NCBI RefSeq assembly: GCF_963678635.1
Contig: NC_087068.1
Span: 49,807,724 to 49,871,723 of the forward strand
Length of the DNA: 64,000 bases
Origin: Symsagittifera roscoffensis
Lineage: Eukaryota; Xenacoelomorpha; Acoela; Convolutidae
Direction: 5' to 3'
A model generated the notes under the pieces. That model saw only the letters and a list, made by a program, of their open reading frames with translations. It was not told the origin of the DNA and ran no database searches. The position numbers and the translations under genes were made by a program. Of this stretch, positions 11,321 to 22,473 are shown piece by piece. How positions within the stretch are numbered: the first letter of the stretch is position 1; each line of letters opens with the position of its first letter.

Positions 11321-11990
11321 GAACTGATCTGGTGTAGTAAGTTTATACATGATGTCGTATTATATTGGTTTTATGATAAAAACGTAAAAATTTGCTGTAA
11401 ACTTGTTTTACAATGCAGTGATTTATATACTTTTTGTGAAATTTAACTTTTTTTTCCTCAAAATTTTGACTAATTTCAAGTTTCAGTAAGTTTCAGTAAA
11501 AATTCAGGTAGATAAGAAAGAAAATTATACAATAAATTAGATCGAATTACAGCAAATTTTATCGTGTTTTAATGGTTTTTTTTTGAAAAATTTTGTGATA
11601 AAAACTCCAAGTTTTTGCACAAAAACTCTTACCATTGACTTACCGTGTACCAAAAAATTAAATACATAAATAATTCCACAACCCACACGTAATTAACCAG
11701 TAATCATTACTAATTAGATAACGCGCGCAAATATTTTTGCGAAAAAAATAGACATTTCCACAAAAAAACCAAAAACAATTTCGTTTTTCTTACCATTATC
11801 TTACCATCACACAAACAATGAACTCTTACCATCATTATTCCCTATCCTAATACATTGTAAACTCTATACCCTATCTTAATACATAGCTGGGTGACCGGAT
11901 GATCTATTCCCTATCTAAATACATGGGGACCACCCTCCTCCCTCCCACCCACTTAACCTCCAACATCTGATACTGTTGTTTCAAAAATAT
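11321..11990. other. 3' tail of the polymerase element, copy A
   Basis: AT-rich untranslated DNA matched by 44.26-44.88 kb. It ends with three copies of a 16-bp motif CCCTATCYTAATACAT (about 11840, 11869 and 11909, the last with one change), then a C-rich stretch (CCACCCTCCTCCCTCCCACCC). The same motif is present once per monomer in the internal arrays. Multiple TTACCAT repeats precede it. It is probably the element's 3' control or terminal region; the exact end is not defined because the downstream DNA is shared with copy D too. Confidence 0.5.
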
Positions 11991-12290
11991 TGAATAAAAG
12001 TTTTATGTGTCGATCATTTTTCTTACAATTGGCATGTACAGTCTTTTGATGTAAATTTCTTGAATAATATTGTTTTGTACCAATCATTTCATTTTGTATT
12101 TGGCATGTTATTTTGGAATGTTTCTATTTTGATGAAAAAATCCTGAAACATAATCTTATTTTAGAAAAAGCTTTGAGTGGTTTTTGGGCGGTTTTATAGA
12201 AAATGTTCAGTTGTTTTTTACTTGAAATTTAAGAGACGTAATGAATCTTGACGACTGTTTTTAGTTTCATTTTTGGCATATATTTTGATA

Positions 12291-12705
12291 TTAAGGAAGG
12301 TTAGAAGTTTGGATTTTTAAATGGTTGACTGCAACGAACATACTGGAAAAAATATTGGGAAAAATCTCAAAAAACTGTTCAAGTTTTGAGAAGTTCTTGC
12401 TAGTATTAGAGCAGTTTTTGAACGTATGATCGTTTGATGCAAGGCTTTCAGCAGATTTTGAGCAATTTGAATGGAAAGGTCCCAAAAACTGCTCTAACAG
12501 CAGAGACCTTGAACGTCTTTCAAGCGGGATCTCGACTAGGGCAGCGTAGAAAACTAAAAGTATAGAAATCTCCGGATCATCTACGTTTATGTTCAAAAAT
12601 GACACAATGTTGTAGCACTGGATAATCAATTCAATAGGTTTCAAATCTTTTTTCTTGCTGAAATAGACTGCTCGTATCAGGGTGAAGCCCTGAATGTTCC
12701 GACTG
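12291..12705 (-). pseudogene. Conserved frame of unknown function in shared 3' flank, copy A
   Basis: An open frame on the minus strand, without stops from about 12,705 down to 12,291, reads with good amino-acid conservation against 45,275-45,625. Recognisable blocks are IQCYNIVSFLNIN, DDPEISILLVFY and ALVEIPLERRSR. Between copies most changes are conservative. No ATG is obvious at the 5' end and a stop lies just upstream, so this is probably an internal exon or the remnant of a longer gene. No family recognised. It may belong to the element or to the older DNA into which it was inserted. Confidence 0.35.
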
Positions 12706-12709
12706 CCTT

Positions 12710-13258
12710 TTAAATTTCATGGAGCAAATTTAAAGATTGAATGTAAAAAATCAAATAGAAAAAATTTTTTCTAAAACTTGAATGTTTTTTAAGAAAATCA
12801 TCCCCCCCACGCGCCATATAAAGTACAAAAGGATAAGTTTCGCTCGTAAAATATCACTAATGGCAAATAAGCTTGGTTCAATCACTTTGGAACGATTTCT
12901 AAGGCAGATTAAGTTTCCGCTCACGCGTTAATAGCGCGAATCATCCCGCGTCACTTGTCCCAAATTGGTCAAAATGGCAATCTGTAAACCCCCATAACAT
13001 TACGAAAAATAATCACCATTGAAACATCTTTTCGAACTTAAGCTCAAGACAACCATACCTTTCTAACGATATAAAAGAAATTCCGTCAAAAATGGCTAGT
13101 TAAAAAATCGAAACTGTCTGATGAAAAAATATCGTATCGACAGTCGGAACAATAATTGCCTCTAAAATTAATTCGAATCAGCTTTTTCCACTTAAGTTTT
13201 TTTACTAATTCTCTTCATCAGTTCTTAAGATTTTTAGAAATGACTTTATCAGCCGAGC
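12710..13258. other. Shared 3' flank without a gene
   Basis: Contains CACGCGCCATATAAAGTAC, a region rich in GCGTTAATAGCGCG-type dyads (near 12,925-12,945) and 'cccccataac'. The stretch up to about 12,993 is matched in copy D (to 45,930); the remaining ~265 bp is absent there because the LTR segment joins directly. I see no coding potential. Confidence 0.4.
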
Positions 13259-13790
13259 TGTAGAAGTGCACTCATTGGAGGTACATTTATAGCTATCGTA
13301 AAGAGAGCGTAGAAAGAACAACTTAAATTCTCTAACAACAGCCGTGCCAATGTTGACACGCATAATCAACAGCTCTGTACGGTTATCGTAAATAGAAGTT
13401 ATCGTAAAGAGAGCGTAAAAAGAACAACTTAAATTCTCTAACAACAGCCGTGCCAATGGTGACATGCATAATCAACAGCTCTATACGGTTGATTGACACC
13501 ATATCATTTTAAAATATTACATAATACGTTTTAATCGTATGTTACTCAATATACTTCATCATACTTCCTCTGAATCAATTAAGAATGTATAGTTTTTAAT
13601 TTTACTGCTCTATTAATAAAAATACATAGTTTTAGCTATATCGAGAGTTCGCTAGTCTCCCTACCCTTTTTCCCTCTTTCGGGATTTGTTTTAGTTTTCG
13701 CACGTTGCCTGCAGGCTTTCTAATTCTTCCAAACTCTGACGGCGATCTTCATTCGTCATACTGATTGCTGATAACTTGTCATCTACCATA
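13259..13790 (-). mobile_element. LTR plus 3' internal fragment of a gypsy-type retrotransposon
   Basis: 13,259-13,563 matches the LTR at 52,265-52,470 (shared blocks CTCATTGGAGGTAC, TTCTCTAACAACAGCC, TTACTCAATATACTTCA). It is longer because of an internal tandem duplication of ~106 bp (13,295-13,400 and 13,401-~13,490). On the minus strand the LTR is preceded by the purine tract AGAGGAAG at 13,564-13,571. Then 13,572-13,790 matches internal DNA at 46,018-46,215. The rest of the element is missing here. Confidence 0.75.
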
Positions 13791-14433
13791 TGAATCCAAT
13801 TTGCACAAAAATTTTACTTGAAAATTGAATTTTAGATGGAAAAATATATCGTTTCAACGAACATTCAACAATCCGAAGCAGAATTAGTACCATAAACCCT
13901 TTGATAAAAGTCTTTAAATGATTTTCTCAACCTCATAACCATATATTCTTGTTTAAAAACTGAATTTCTATTTTAGAGTAAGTTTTTAGGTGAGACTGAT
14001 GATTATCATTATCTTGAAACTTTCAAAATTTATCAAAAACATACATTTTTTCCAGGTTTTTTATCAACTTGTTTTCTGAAATCATCAAAAAAAATAGAAA
14101 AGCATAATTCTTAGTAAGTCAAACCACATTATCTGCTTGGAAAGGTTTCACTCTATGAACACTTTTACAAGCATTAAGCAAGGAAAACTTTATAATAATA
14201 ACTACAAAAAACCTTTCAATTAGTCGATGTTTTACAAATATCCAAAATTTTTACAATTTTTAAACAATTACTAAACTACTCATTTGCGTATGTTATGCAC
14301 TTTTACTACAACTTTATTGCAAAAAAAGTCTCCGCAAGCTTGCAACCAAGGGATTTTTTACTGTTGATTGAAAGTTTTTGGGTCGAGTTTAATGGAAAGT
14401 TTCACGACAATTTGAACTCGATTTTTGCTGTCT
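13791..14433. other. AT-rich spacer between element units
   Basis: No gene or clear repeat recognised. It joins the truncated retrotransposon fragment to the start of the second element unit, which begins to match the left edge of the window at about 14,434. Confidence 0.35.
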
Positions 14434-14580
14434 TTATTATCAAACAAAACCTTTGAATAAAAAAACAAATGACAGTTCAGGTATTGTGCTGAAGACACTG
14501 TATAAATTTTGAACTATACTTTTCAGATACAGTAAAAACTAATATTCATAGTAATTTCTATGATTTTAACAAAAATTAAT

Positions 14581-14816
14581 AATTTTACCTTCTCTTGAAG
14601 TGTGTTTGGAGACTGCTGAGCACATAATTTAACATGATGTTGACAATGCTTCTTCTTGAATTAAAAAGTGAGTTTCTCGCTGCTATAAGTATAAAAGTTA
14701 CAGTTAGAACATTTCAAAACATCACAAGTTCTACGATGTCTTGATGCGTGTAAGCGAGTGTATTCTCTGCCCTATTCAGGACATGCAACTCTTTCGTTTC
14801 TATTCAGTGACGGCAT
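14581..14816 (-). pseudogene. Stand-alone zinc-finger gene, copy 2 (broken)
   Basis: ATG at 14,816, with the same MPSLNRNERVAC start as copy 1. The second Cys of finger 1 is lost to a TAG (CPE-stop-GRE) and a TAA lies in finger 2 before KKKHC. It retains the CSNC pair that copy 1 has lost. The donor-like AAG|GTAAAAT is conserved at 14,588. Paralogous to the polymerase N-terminal finger domain. Confidence 0.65.
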
Positions 14817-14989
14817 CTCAATAAGTAAAGGAAGATTAAATGTGAGATTTGAAATGTACTAAATGTTTAGATAAGAAGAGTTGAATAGCCTCAAAAAATG
14901 AATAAAAGTGAATAAAAGCCGCAAACTTATTAACCATTTGTTTTTAACAAGAAATAAGATCAGAATGGATATGCTGTTTAGCCTAGCTG

Positions 14990-15310
14990 AAACAAAAATC
15001 ATCCAATCTAACCATGGAGTTTTCAAAAGTATCAACCAATCAGAATCGAGCATTAGTTATAAGGAAATTTTTATCTTTTCTGATATCAACCAAACAGAAT
15101 CAAGCTTCAATAGTCATGGAATTCTCAACAAATTTAATGTCAACCAATCACAATTGAGCTTCAATAGTCATGGAATTTTCAGCAAATTTATTGTCAAGCA
15201 ATCAGAATTGAGCTCTACTTCTCATGAGTTTTTCAACACTTTTGATATCGTTTGTAGTTATTGAGGATACCTTCACAGGTAGTATTTGTGGTAATAACCA
15301 ATCAGAACAA
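14990..15310. promoter_or_regulatory. CCAAT-box array upstream of zinc-finger gene, copy 2
   Basis: CCAATC motifs near 15,003, 15,036, 15,142 and 15,297, with one-base variants near 15,088 and 15,196, spaced about 30-100 bp. They lie in the same order and context as at 540-830, between the zinc-finger gene and p177. Confidence 0.5.
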
Positions 15311-15459
15311 AGTATTCACAGATTTTTACAAAGTTTGTAGATCAGAACCAAACTATATTTATGAAACTTCCGAATCAATCAATTTTATTGATTTTTTCTA
15401 ACATAACTAAGGTTTCAAATTTGATACCTTAGTGAGATAAATGAGATTTCTTGTCTGGT

Positions 15460-15990
15460 TTATTTTGTTTTTTCGATACTCAATTCTAATTTTGAAATTT
15501 CGATCAAAAATTTTTCGACTTGTTTCATTTCTAACCAGTGAAAAACGAAATTATCAAAATATACATTTTTATCACTTTCTCTTTGATATATTGTAATACA
15601 AACTACCGGAAGTCTTTTAATTTTGGATAACTGATTAAAAGATATTCTGACAAATCTAGATTTTGTAATTGTATCAAATTCAAAACAGTAATCGAAATGA
15701 TGTTCTTTATCTCCAATTTTTGTTTCGTAGGCTCTTCCAGTGTTTTGATTTTTACAGAGTGACCATTGAATCTGACTTAATTCTTCTAGACAAAAACAAT
15801 GTTGATAAATCTGGCAGTACTCTTCTTTTCTGAAATCTCCTCGCCATCTTTTTAACAAAATTATTGGGCTTTCTGTGTTACTATAAAAGTTAAAACTAAA
15901 ACAATCTCCATCAACGTCATATGTCTACCACTCGTTTAATGTTTTGTAGCAGTTCAGTCTTAAAATCTGATAACTGTCCATTTCAGACAT
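15460..15990 (-). pseudogene. p177, copy 2 (one nonsense codon)
   Basis: A 177-codon frame from the ATG at 15,990 (MSEMDSYQIL) to the stop at 15,460. It is broken only by TAG at 15,927-15,925, where copy 1 reads TGG (EWW). It contains DVDGDCFSFNF, LLKRWRGDFRKEEY, a Cys pair (HCFC), HHFDYCFEFD and a Lys/Glu-rich C-terminus (VEKFLIEISKLEL) that could form a short helix. This is the best copy for defining the gene. No membrane segment, signal peptide or known catalytic motif. Unknown function. Confidence 0.6.
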
Positions 15991-16514
15991 TGAAAACGCT
16001 TTGATAGAAACATTTTTCTTCATAAAATAAACAAAGAAACATAAAAAACTCGAATTGTTTAATCATTTTTAAAGTATTTTGTGATAAGAATCAGCATAAT
16101 TTTTTCCCTATTTAGAGTCTAATTAGTTTTAAGGAAATTCAAGTAGCCAATCAAAACCTCAAATTAAGGCGAAAAAAATTGAAAACAACCAATGAAATTC
16201 GAAAAACCGATAAATAATGATAATGTTTTCAACTAAATATACATTCTTGTTTGTAATTTTGTTAAAATGAGACAAAATTTACCAAATTTTTGATGAAAAC
16301 AGTAAATAAATAAATTTATCTGTAAATTTTTGAATTAAATACTGGAAACTCTTTTGATAATTGATTAGTGTTTTATGTCAATTTCGATTAAATTGTACGT
16401 TTTGTCTGACTTTTCCTCAGATATTTTAGCTCTAAATATACACTTCAGTGAGACAAAAAATACTTTTGATCCAATAATAATTCAATTACCAAAAATTCAA
16501 ATTATCACAAAGCA

Positions 16515-16913
16515 TTACTGAGGTTTACAATAATCAACAAACATAAACTCTCCCAAAATTTGGGACATTTCGTTGAATTCGTTCAAAGTATAGTTGACAT
16601 AGGCAACTTGTTTCATTGCTTCATTCTCTTTTGCAGTGAAGAGTCGAATCTTAATGTAGGGAGGCTTGATCACATTGTAGTTCTTGATTGTGACACACAC
16701 CCTCCTCATATTGTATGAGGCTATTTCATATACTCTATTACAGATGTCGAGCTCCTGATCCATAGTTGATTCTTTACCAGATTTTGGTTCATATATAGGT
16801 ACGAGTCCAAGATTTTCAGCATCGTGAATAGCACTGTTCTGGATTGCCGATATTGCTTCTCCTTCTTTTTCACTAAGATAAACTTGTTGACATTTCAAAT
16901 TGTCCCAAACCAT
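16515..16913 (-). CDS. p154, conserved element gene of unknown function, copy 2
   Basis: Open frame of 132 codons with a real ATG at 16,913 (MVWDNLKCQQVYLSEKEGE). From YLSEKEGEAISAI onward it is almost identical to copy 1 at 2.0-2.4 kb, with only a few substitutions (for example NDMSQ/NEMSQ). A frame in another phase just upstream (KKELGDLFGSKNPSRGK) is also conserved in both copies, which hints that the gene has an additional upstream exon or that a frameshift separates the two parts. Function unknown. Confidence 0.5.
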   Translation of the reverse strand: MVWDNLKCQQVYLSEKEGEAISAIQNSAIHDAENLGLVPIYEPKSGKESTMDQELDICNRVYEIASYNMRRVCVTIKNYNVIKPPYIKIRLFTAKENEAMKQVAYVNYTLNEFNEMSQILGEFMFVDYCKPQ

Positions 16914-17498
16914 TTATTTTTAATAGTTGTAAGCAAGGTTCTAAGTATTTTTCCCCTTGAAGGATTTTTGGAACCAAACAAATCTCCCAATTCTTTTTTG
17001 ATTTGTTGAAAAGTCAATATAGTTGGGACTATCAACTTTTCTCGGGTACATTTTGAGAACAAACTGATCAGATGAGGAGAAATGTGAGAAATGATTTTTA
17101 GATGAAACGAAAATGGAAGTATGCGGTATGAGTCATCGCGGTTTCCATATATGGAAGTAGTACCAAATATGGAAGGATTTTCCTATGTGGAAACTGCGTA
17201 GGCGTTAATTTTACTAAATAACTCCACCGTTTTCTGTAAAAATCATTTTTCCCAATGGCAGCTGCTATGTGTCAAGCTCTTCCCAGCTTTTATTCAGATT
17301 ATATTAGTAAATCATTGTTTATTTCTGTTTCCAACAATGTTTACGAAAAATACATAGTAATCCAAGAATTTTCCGTAATACTCACGATTCTTTCTAATCC
17401 TTGAGAAATTACAAATTTCATAAAGTTCTAATTGGAACATCTCTTAGCCAAATTCTTCAGAGATTAGACAAATATCAATACATATATCAAGAAATTGA

Positions 17499-17825
17499 TT
17501 GATTTACCCTTTCTACAAACACAGACTCTTTTCGAGTATTGTCACAGCAAGTGGGGAAGTCTTCAATCAGCTTAGTTGCGGAGTTCAGCAAAACTTACAA
17601 TGGAAAGGAGCAGAGAAAACACCAAGCATATCAAGGAAACGACTTGTTCACAAAAAGTTCAAAAAACATTATCTAAGTTCTAATCAAAAACTTGCATCTA
17701 CGCAAATTCTTGGCTCAGCACTCTTAGACAGAATTCAAAAAGTACTAAACTCAAATAATGAATCTGATTTGTTCAGAATGAATGATTGTTTTATTGATGG
17801 TTATGGTTCTGGGAATAGTGAGTGA
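17499..17825 (+). CDS. Possible small gene between p154 and array 2
   Basis: 108-codon open frame beginning MIYPFYKHRLF. The second half (RKRLVHKKFKKHYLSS, then LLDRIQKVLNSNNESDLF) is basic and then helix-like. The corresponding region at 3.0-3.35 kb is interrupted, and a 190-bp piece of this frame (17,554-17,750) is duplicated at 19,673-19,865. It may be the end of a real gene or chance; low confidence. Confidence 0.25.
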   Translation: MIYPFYKHRLFSSIVTASGEVFNQLSCGVQQNLQWKGAEKTPSISRKRLVHKKFKKHYLSSNQKLASTQILGSALLDRIQKVLNSNNESDLFRMNDCFIDGYGSGNSE

Positions 17826-17879
17826 GTCAATTTTTCTATTAACTTTTGGTTATTTCTTCATAAAAATCTAGTCAAGGTT

Positions 17880-20400
17880 AATTAAATTTCAATTCAATTA
17901 CTTTTCATCGGGTAAATGTACGTTACATTTTTTTACAAGATGCAAAAAAAAATAAAACACCTTATATCAAATATGCGTATTTTATAGAAAGTTTGTTGCA
18001 GAACGCAACTTTTTTTTATTTCAAAAAATATATATATATTTGCTAACAAAACCTAATTTCATTTTTCTTTTTTTTGGAAATTATCAGTATTGATAACTTT
18101 GAGTGCTTTTCCGTATCTTAATACACTGTTTTTCTGATGATTTTGATTTGATATGTGCAGGAATAGATTTTTAACATTGCAAGAAAATCTTGTTACAGTT
18201 TTCTTTAAAATGCGAAAAAAATTAATAAAGTTTTTCTTCGAATGCGAAATTTTTTTGATTTTTTAAATAAGTATGCAAGAAAAATTATGAACTTTTTTGT
18301 ACAAATATGCGAAATTTTTCGAGATAACTTATTTGTACAATGCAACGTTTTTCATGATTTTTAAAAAATAAATTAAAAAGCAAACTTCTTTTTTCTTATG
18401 CAAATGCAAAAATTACAGAATTTTATTTTAAAAACTTGTTATATTATTGCAAAAATTTTTTCATAATTGATGACTTTGAGTGCTATTCTCTATCCTAATA
18501 CATATTGTTTCCCATATTTTTGATCAATATACATGCAAAAAAGAGATTTTTTTATGATCAAAATTAAAACAAAGATTTTCATTTAATTTATTTATTAACA
18601 GTGCAAAAAACTCCTCGTGCAGTTTTTCTTAAAATGCGAAAAAAACTGATAAAATTTTTCTTTGAATGCGAATTTTTTTTGATTTTTTTTACAAGTTTGC
18701 AAGAAAAATTCTGAAAATTTTTGCAGATTGCAACATTTGTTAAATTTTTTTTTTCAAATATGCGATATTTTTTGAGAAAAATTTTTGTACCATGCAACAT
18801 TTTTCATGATTTTTTCAAAAATAAATGCAAAAACCAAATTTATTTTTTCTAATGCAAATGCAAAAAAAACGCAAAATTTTATTGTGAAAAGCTTTATTTT
18901 TTTATTTTTTAAAGTTAAATTAGTGCTAAAACTTTTTCATAATTGATTACTTTGAGTGCTATTCCCTATCTTAACACCATGTTTTTCCAATATTTTTGAT
19001 CAATAAACATGCAAAAAAGAGATTTTTTATGATCAAAATTAAAACAAACATTTTCATTTACTTTATTTATTAACAGTGCAAGAATTTCGTCTTTCAGTTT
19101 TCTTTAAAATGCGAAAAAATTTAATAAAATTTTTCCTTAATTTGTGAGATTATCTTTGATTTTTTAACGAGTGTTTACAAATTTTCAAAAACCTTTTGTG
19201 TTAGATGCAATTTTTCGGGTGTTTTTTTTTTGAAAACAAATGCAAAAATCCAACTTCTTTTTTCTTATGCATATGCTAAAAACGCGAACACTTTTTGTAA
19301 AAGACTTTTCCAAAACCTGCTGACAATTTTTCATTATTGATGACCTTGAGTGCTATTCCCTATCTTAAAACATTGTTTTTCTGATGTTTTTAATCAACTT
19401 AAGTGCAAAAATTGAATTTAATGATCAAAATCAAGACAAAGAAATTCATAAATTTTAATTTTCAACAGTGCAAGAAAATCTTGTACCATTTTTCTTTAAA
19501 TGCGAAAACATTTAATGAAATTTTTCTTAATTTGAGAGATTTTCTTAGATTTTTTTAACAAGTGTGCCAGAAATACTATACAATTTTTTGCATGTTGCAA
19601 AAATTAATGTAAAGCTTTACACATGTTTGCAAAATTGGTTTAATTTTTTTGCCATCTTTCTAGCAAAACTCTGGGGAAGTCTTCAATCAGCTTAGTTGCG
19701 GAGTTCAGCAAAACTTACAATGGAAAGGAGCAGAGAAAACACCAAGCATATCAAGGAAACGACTTGTTCGCAAAAATTTCAAAAAACATTATCTAAGTTC
19801 TAATCAAAAACTTGCATCTACGCAAATTCTTGGCTCAGCACTCTTAGACAGAATTCAAAAAATCCTAATTCTTTTTTCTTATGCATATGCTAAAAACGCG
19901 AAAATTTTTTGTAAAAAACTTTTCCAAAACCTGCTGACAATTTTTCATTATTGATGACTTTGAGTGCTATTCCCTATCTTAATACATTGTTTTTCTGATG
20001 TTTTTAATCAACCTACGTGCAAAAATTGAATTAAATGATCAAAATCAAGACAAAGAAATTCATAAATTTTAATTTTCAACAGTGCAAGGAAATTTTGTAC
20101 CACTTTTCTTTAAATGCGAAAACATTTAATGAAACTTTTCTTAATTTGAGAGATTTTCTTAAACTTTTTTAACAAGTGTGCCAGAAAAACTATACAAATT
20201 TTTGCATGTTGCAAAAATTAATGTAAAGCTTTACACAAGTTTGCAAAATTGGTTTAATTTTTTTGTCATCTTTTTAGCAAAACTCTGTAAAAATTTTTCC
20301 AGTTGCATAATTAGTTTCATTTTTAACAAAATTTTTCAACAAATTTTTTAAAAAAACCTTACTTTTGGAATTTTTTAACAAATTTTTCTATAATCTCATC
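17880..20400. repeat. Tandem AT-rich monomer array 2
   Basis: Five monomers are anchored on the TTGAG...CCCTATCTTAA core at about 18,093, 18,465, 18,945, 19,337 and 19,951. Spacing is 372-480 bp, except the last, which is lengthened by the inserted duplicate at 19,673-19,865. Perfect octamers ATGCAAAT lie at 18,398-18,405 and 18,852-18,859. Later monomers carry ATGCATATGC instead. Confidence 0.8.
19673..19865 (+). repeat. Displaced copy of 17.55-17.75 kb inside array 2
   Basis: About 190 bp starting near GGGGAAGTCTTCAATCAG is almost identical to 17,554-17,750, in the same orientation. It interrupts an array monomer, and the monomer sequence resumes after it. This is a recent local copy event. 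Confidence 0.8.
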
Positions 20401-20481
20401 TTTTTGTTCCTATCTCTTTAAAATAAAATTACTAGATGCAAAAAAATCAAATTACAAAACACAAGACGATAACCAATTTTC

Positions 20482-20970
20482 TTACAAATCAAAGAGCTGT
20501 CGAGCAGCTGGGTTCTCAAAATTTGACAAGTTCTCAATGGAGAGCAAAATTGGTCTTGCCTCTATCACTGGCGGTTCGCTGACTGGAGTTCTCGGCTCAG
20601 AGAACCCCTCATCCTCTTCGATGGTAATTGGGTTGTCCACAGATCCCTCTTCCCAAGGAAAAAGGAAATCGTCGAATGGTTGAGCCACATATCTAGAGTC
20701 AGGAGTTTCGGGGTAGTTCCTTCCCACATGCTCGCCCACTTCCTCCATCATTTGCATTTCTACAAGTTGGTTCTCTGTAGGGGGTACTTGCGTTATATGA
20801 TTATCGTTGAAATTCCTGCGCATCAATTCCACCATGTGCCAGACTTGGATTGGTATGTCCATGCGTGCCAGAAAAACTCCACAAACTTTTTCTCGCACTT
20901 GGATTTATACTAAATCAGCCAAAAATTCTACCGAGAATATAAGGTTGTTGTTTTGTACTGAGAAGATGTT
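20482..20970 (-). pseudogene. p162, copy 2 (nonsense, start lost)
   Basis: The frame matching p162 is open from 20,898 to 20,482 (ARMDIPIQVWHMVELMRR to ENPAARQLFDL), but a TAA sits in the segment ADLV-stop-IQVREK near 20,905. The ATG that starts the intact copy is missing because 'cattttgagc' is deleted near 20,967. The C-terminal acidic DNPITIEEDEGFSEP block is retained. It is divergent from the polymerase unit downstream. Confidence 0.6.
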
Positions 20971-22473
20971 GAGTTAACGATACAGAATAAAAACAAGATT
21001 TACAGTTGAGAGGGAGGTAGTTGACGGTGGTTGAATTGAAATTAATGTATTTAGAGCTGATGAGAGAGGAGGTAGTTGACGGTAGTTAAATTGAAAATAA
21101 AATGATTTTTATTTAAGAGAGAGGGGTACCTTCAACTGCATTGTGTGGGTTTAACTAATCAGAATGGCTTTTTCTTATTTGGATTGTAGTCGTGTCAATC
21201 AGATTTTAGCTTCCTTTTAAGGAATTATTATAGAAAACTCGTGTCCTATCGGAAACAAAGCTCCATTTTACACATTGTCGTTTCCAATCACAAAAATGTT
21301 CATTTTTGTTCTAGCTGCATCCAATCAGTAGACCCCTTTAAGGACTTAAATCTTCCAATTAAGTAAAAATATACACAAAAGCAATCGCAAAAATAAATGA
21401 GCAAAAAATTTTTGCTGTAAAAATTAGAAATTTTGCCAATATAAGTCACAAAAGAAGGAAAAATAATAAAAGTAGCATATCTACAAGACTTATCATCAAA
21501 TTAATTGAATTTTTTGTATATAATTGATGAGAAACTGCTAATTTTTCAGCAAATAGTCATTTTTTTGACATTGAGGTAGATTTGAGAGCATAACTCAAAG
21601 TTGATGAATTTTTCAAAGCAAATCTCTGGAAACCTGATTCCAAAGCTGATCTTGAAAGATTTTGAACTTTGAAAATCTTTTCAAAAATGGGAAATAAAGA
21701 ATTTTGCTGGGGAGTTTTGACAAATTTGAGAGTTCGATAAGGAAAAAAAGAGTCTTTGAAATATTATTGTACGCCTTTTTTTATTAACTTCAAATTTCCT
21801 TAAAAAAAATTCTTTTCTAGTCAAGTGTAACTCAGCAGTAAGTTTATAGCTTTGATACGCAATATGTGGATCAAAAACGAAATCTTTGATTGAGTAAATT
21901 TCCCTAAAGAGACCTTTACTTAGTCGGAAAACTCTATTTTTGCTAACATAAACTCTTGTAGAGTAACTCGAGAAAGTTCAAATGTTTTTTATTTGACATT
22001 TTTCCAAAATGAATTTTTGGATCCAAAGTTATGTCTAGAAACTGATTAGTTCTGATTGGCTGAAAATTTTTCTTGAAAATTCTAGAAATTTCGAAGAAAT
22101 GACATAGGCGATGACGTCATTACCATGAAAGGAATGTTGCGTGGGTGGTGACGGCACTTCTAATTATAGAATGACGACATTACCATAAAAGGAAAAACGC
22201 GTAGGCGATGACGTCACTTCTATTCAAAGAATGACGTCATTACCATAAAAAGAAAATTGCGTAGGCGATGACGTCAATGTTACTATAAATACGCTAGTTT
22301 TTTTGAATCAAATTATTCATTTTGTTTGCCAATCAGAAACAGTTAATTGAAATTTAGTTTAATTTTTACAATTGGTTAATTCGCGAAAAGAAAAAAGTAA
22401 GTATTTTTTTTCAATTGTTACTTTAAGTTTTTAATTTTGGAACATTTCTAAAACCACAAATTTGTTTTAGATA
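20971..22473. promoter_or_regulatory. Divergent control region and 5' leader intron, unit B1
   Basis: CCAAT-type boxes run through about 21,150-21,330. The CRE-type array has perfect TGACGTCA at 22,112-22,119, 22,209-22,216, 22,232-22,239 and 22,269-22,276. A CCAATCAGAAACAGTT box lies near 22,329. The leader has a splice donor AAA|GTAAGT at 22,397 and acceptor TTTTAG at 22,470, giving a 74-nt intron that ends three bases before the start codon at 22,474. Confidence 0.65.

Noticed and set aside
1-12000. Calling the element a Polinton/Maverick
   Set aside because: The polymerase type fits, but no retroviral-like integrase, packaging ATPase, capsid gene or terminal inverted repeat was found.
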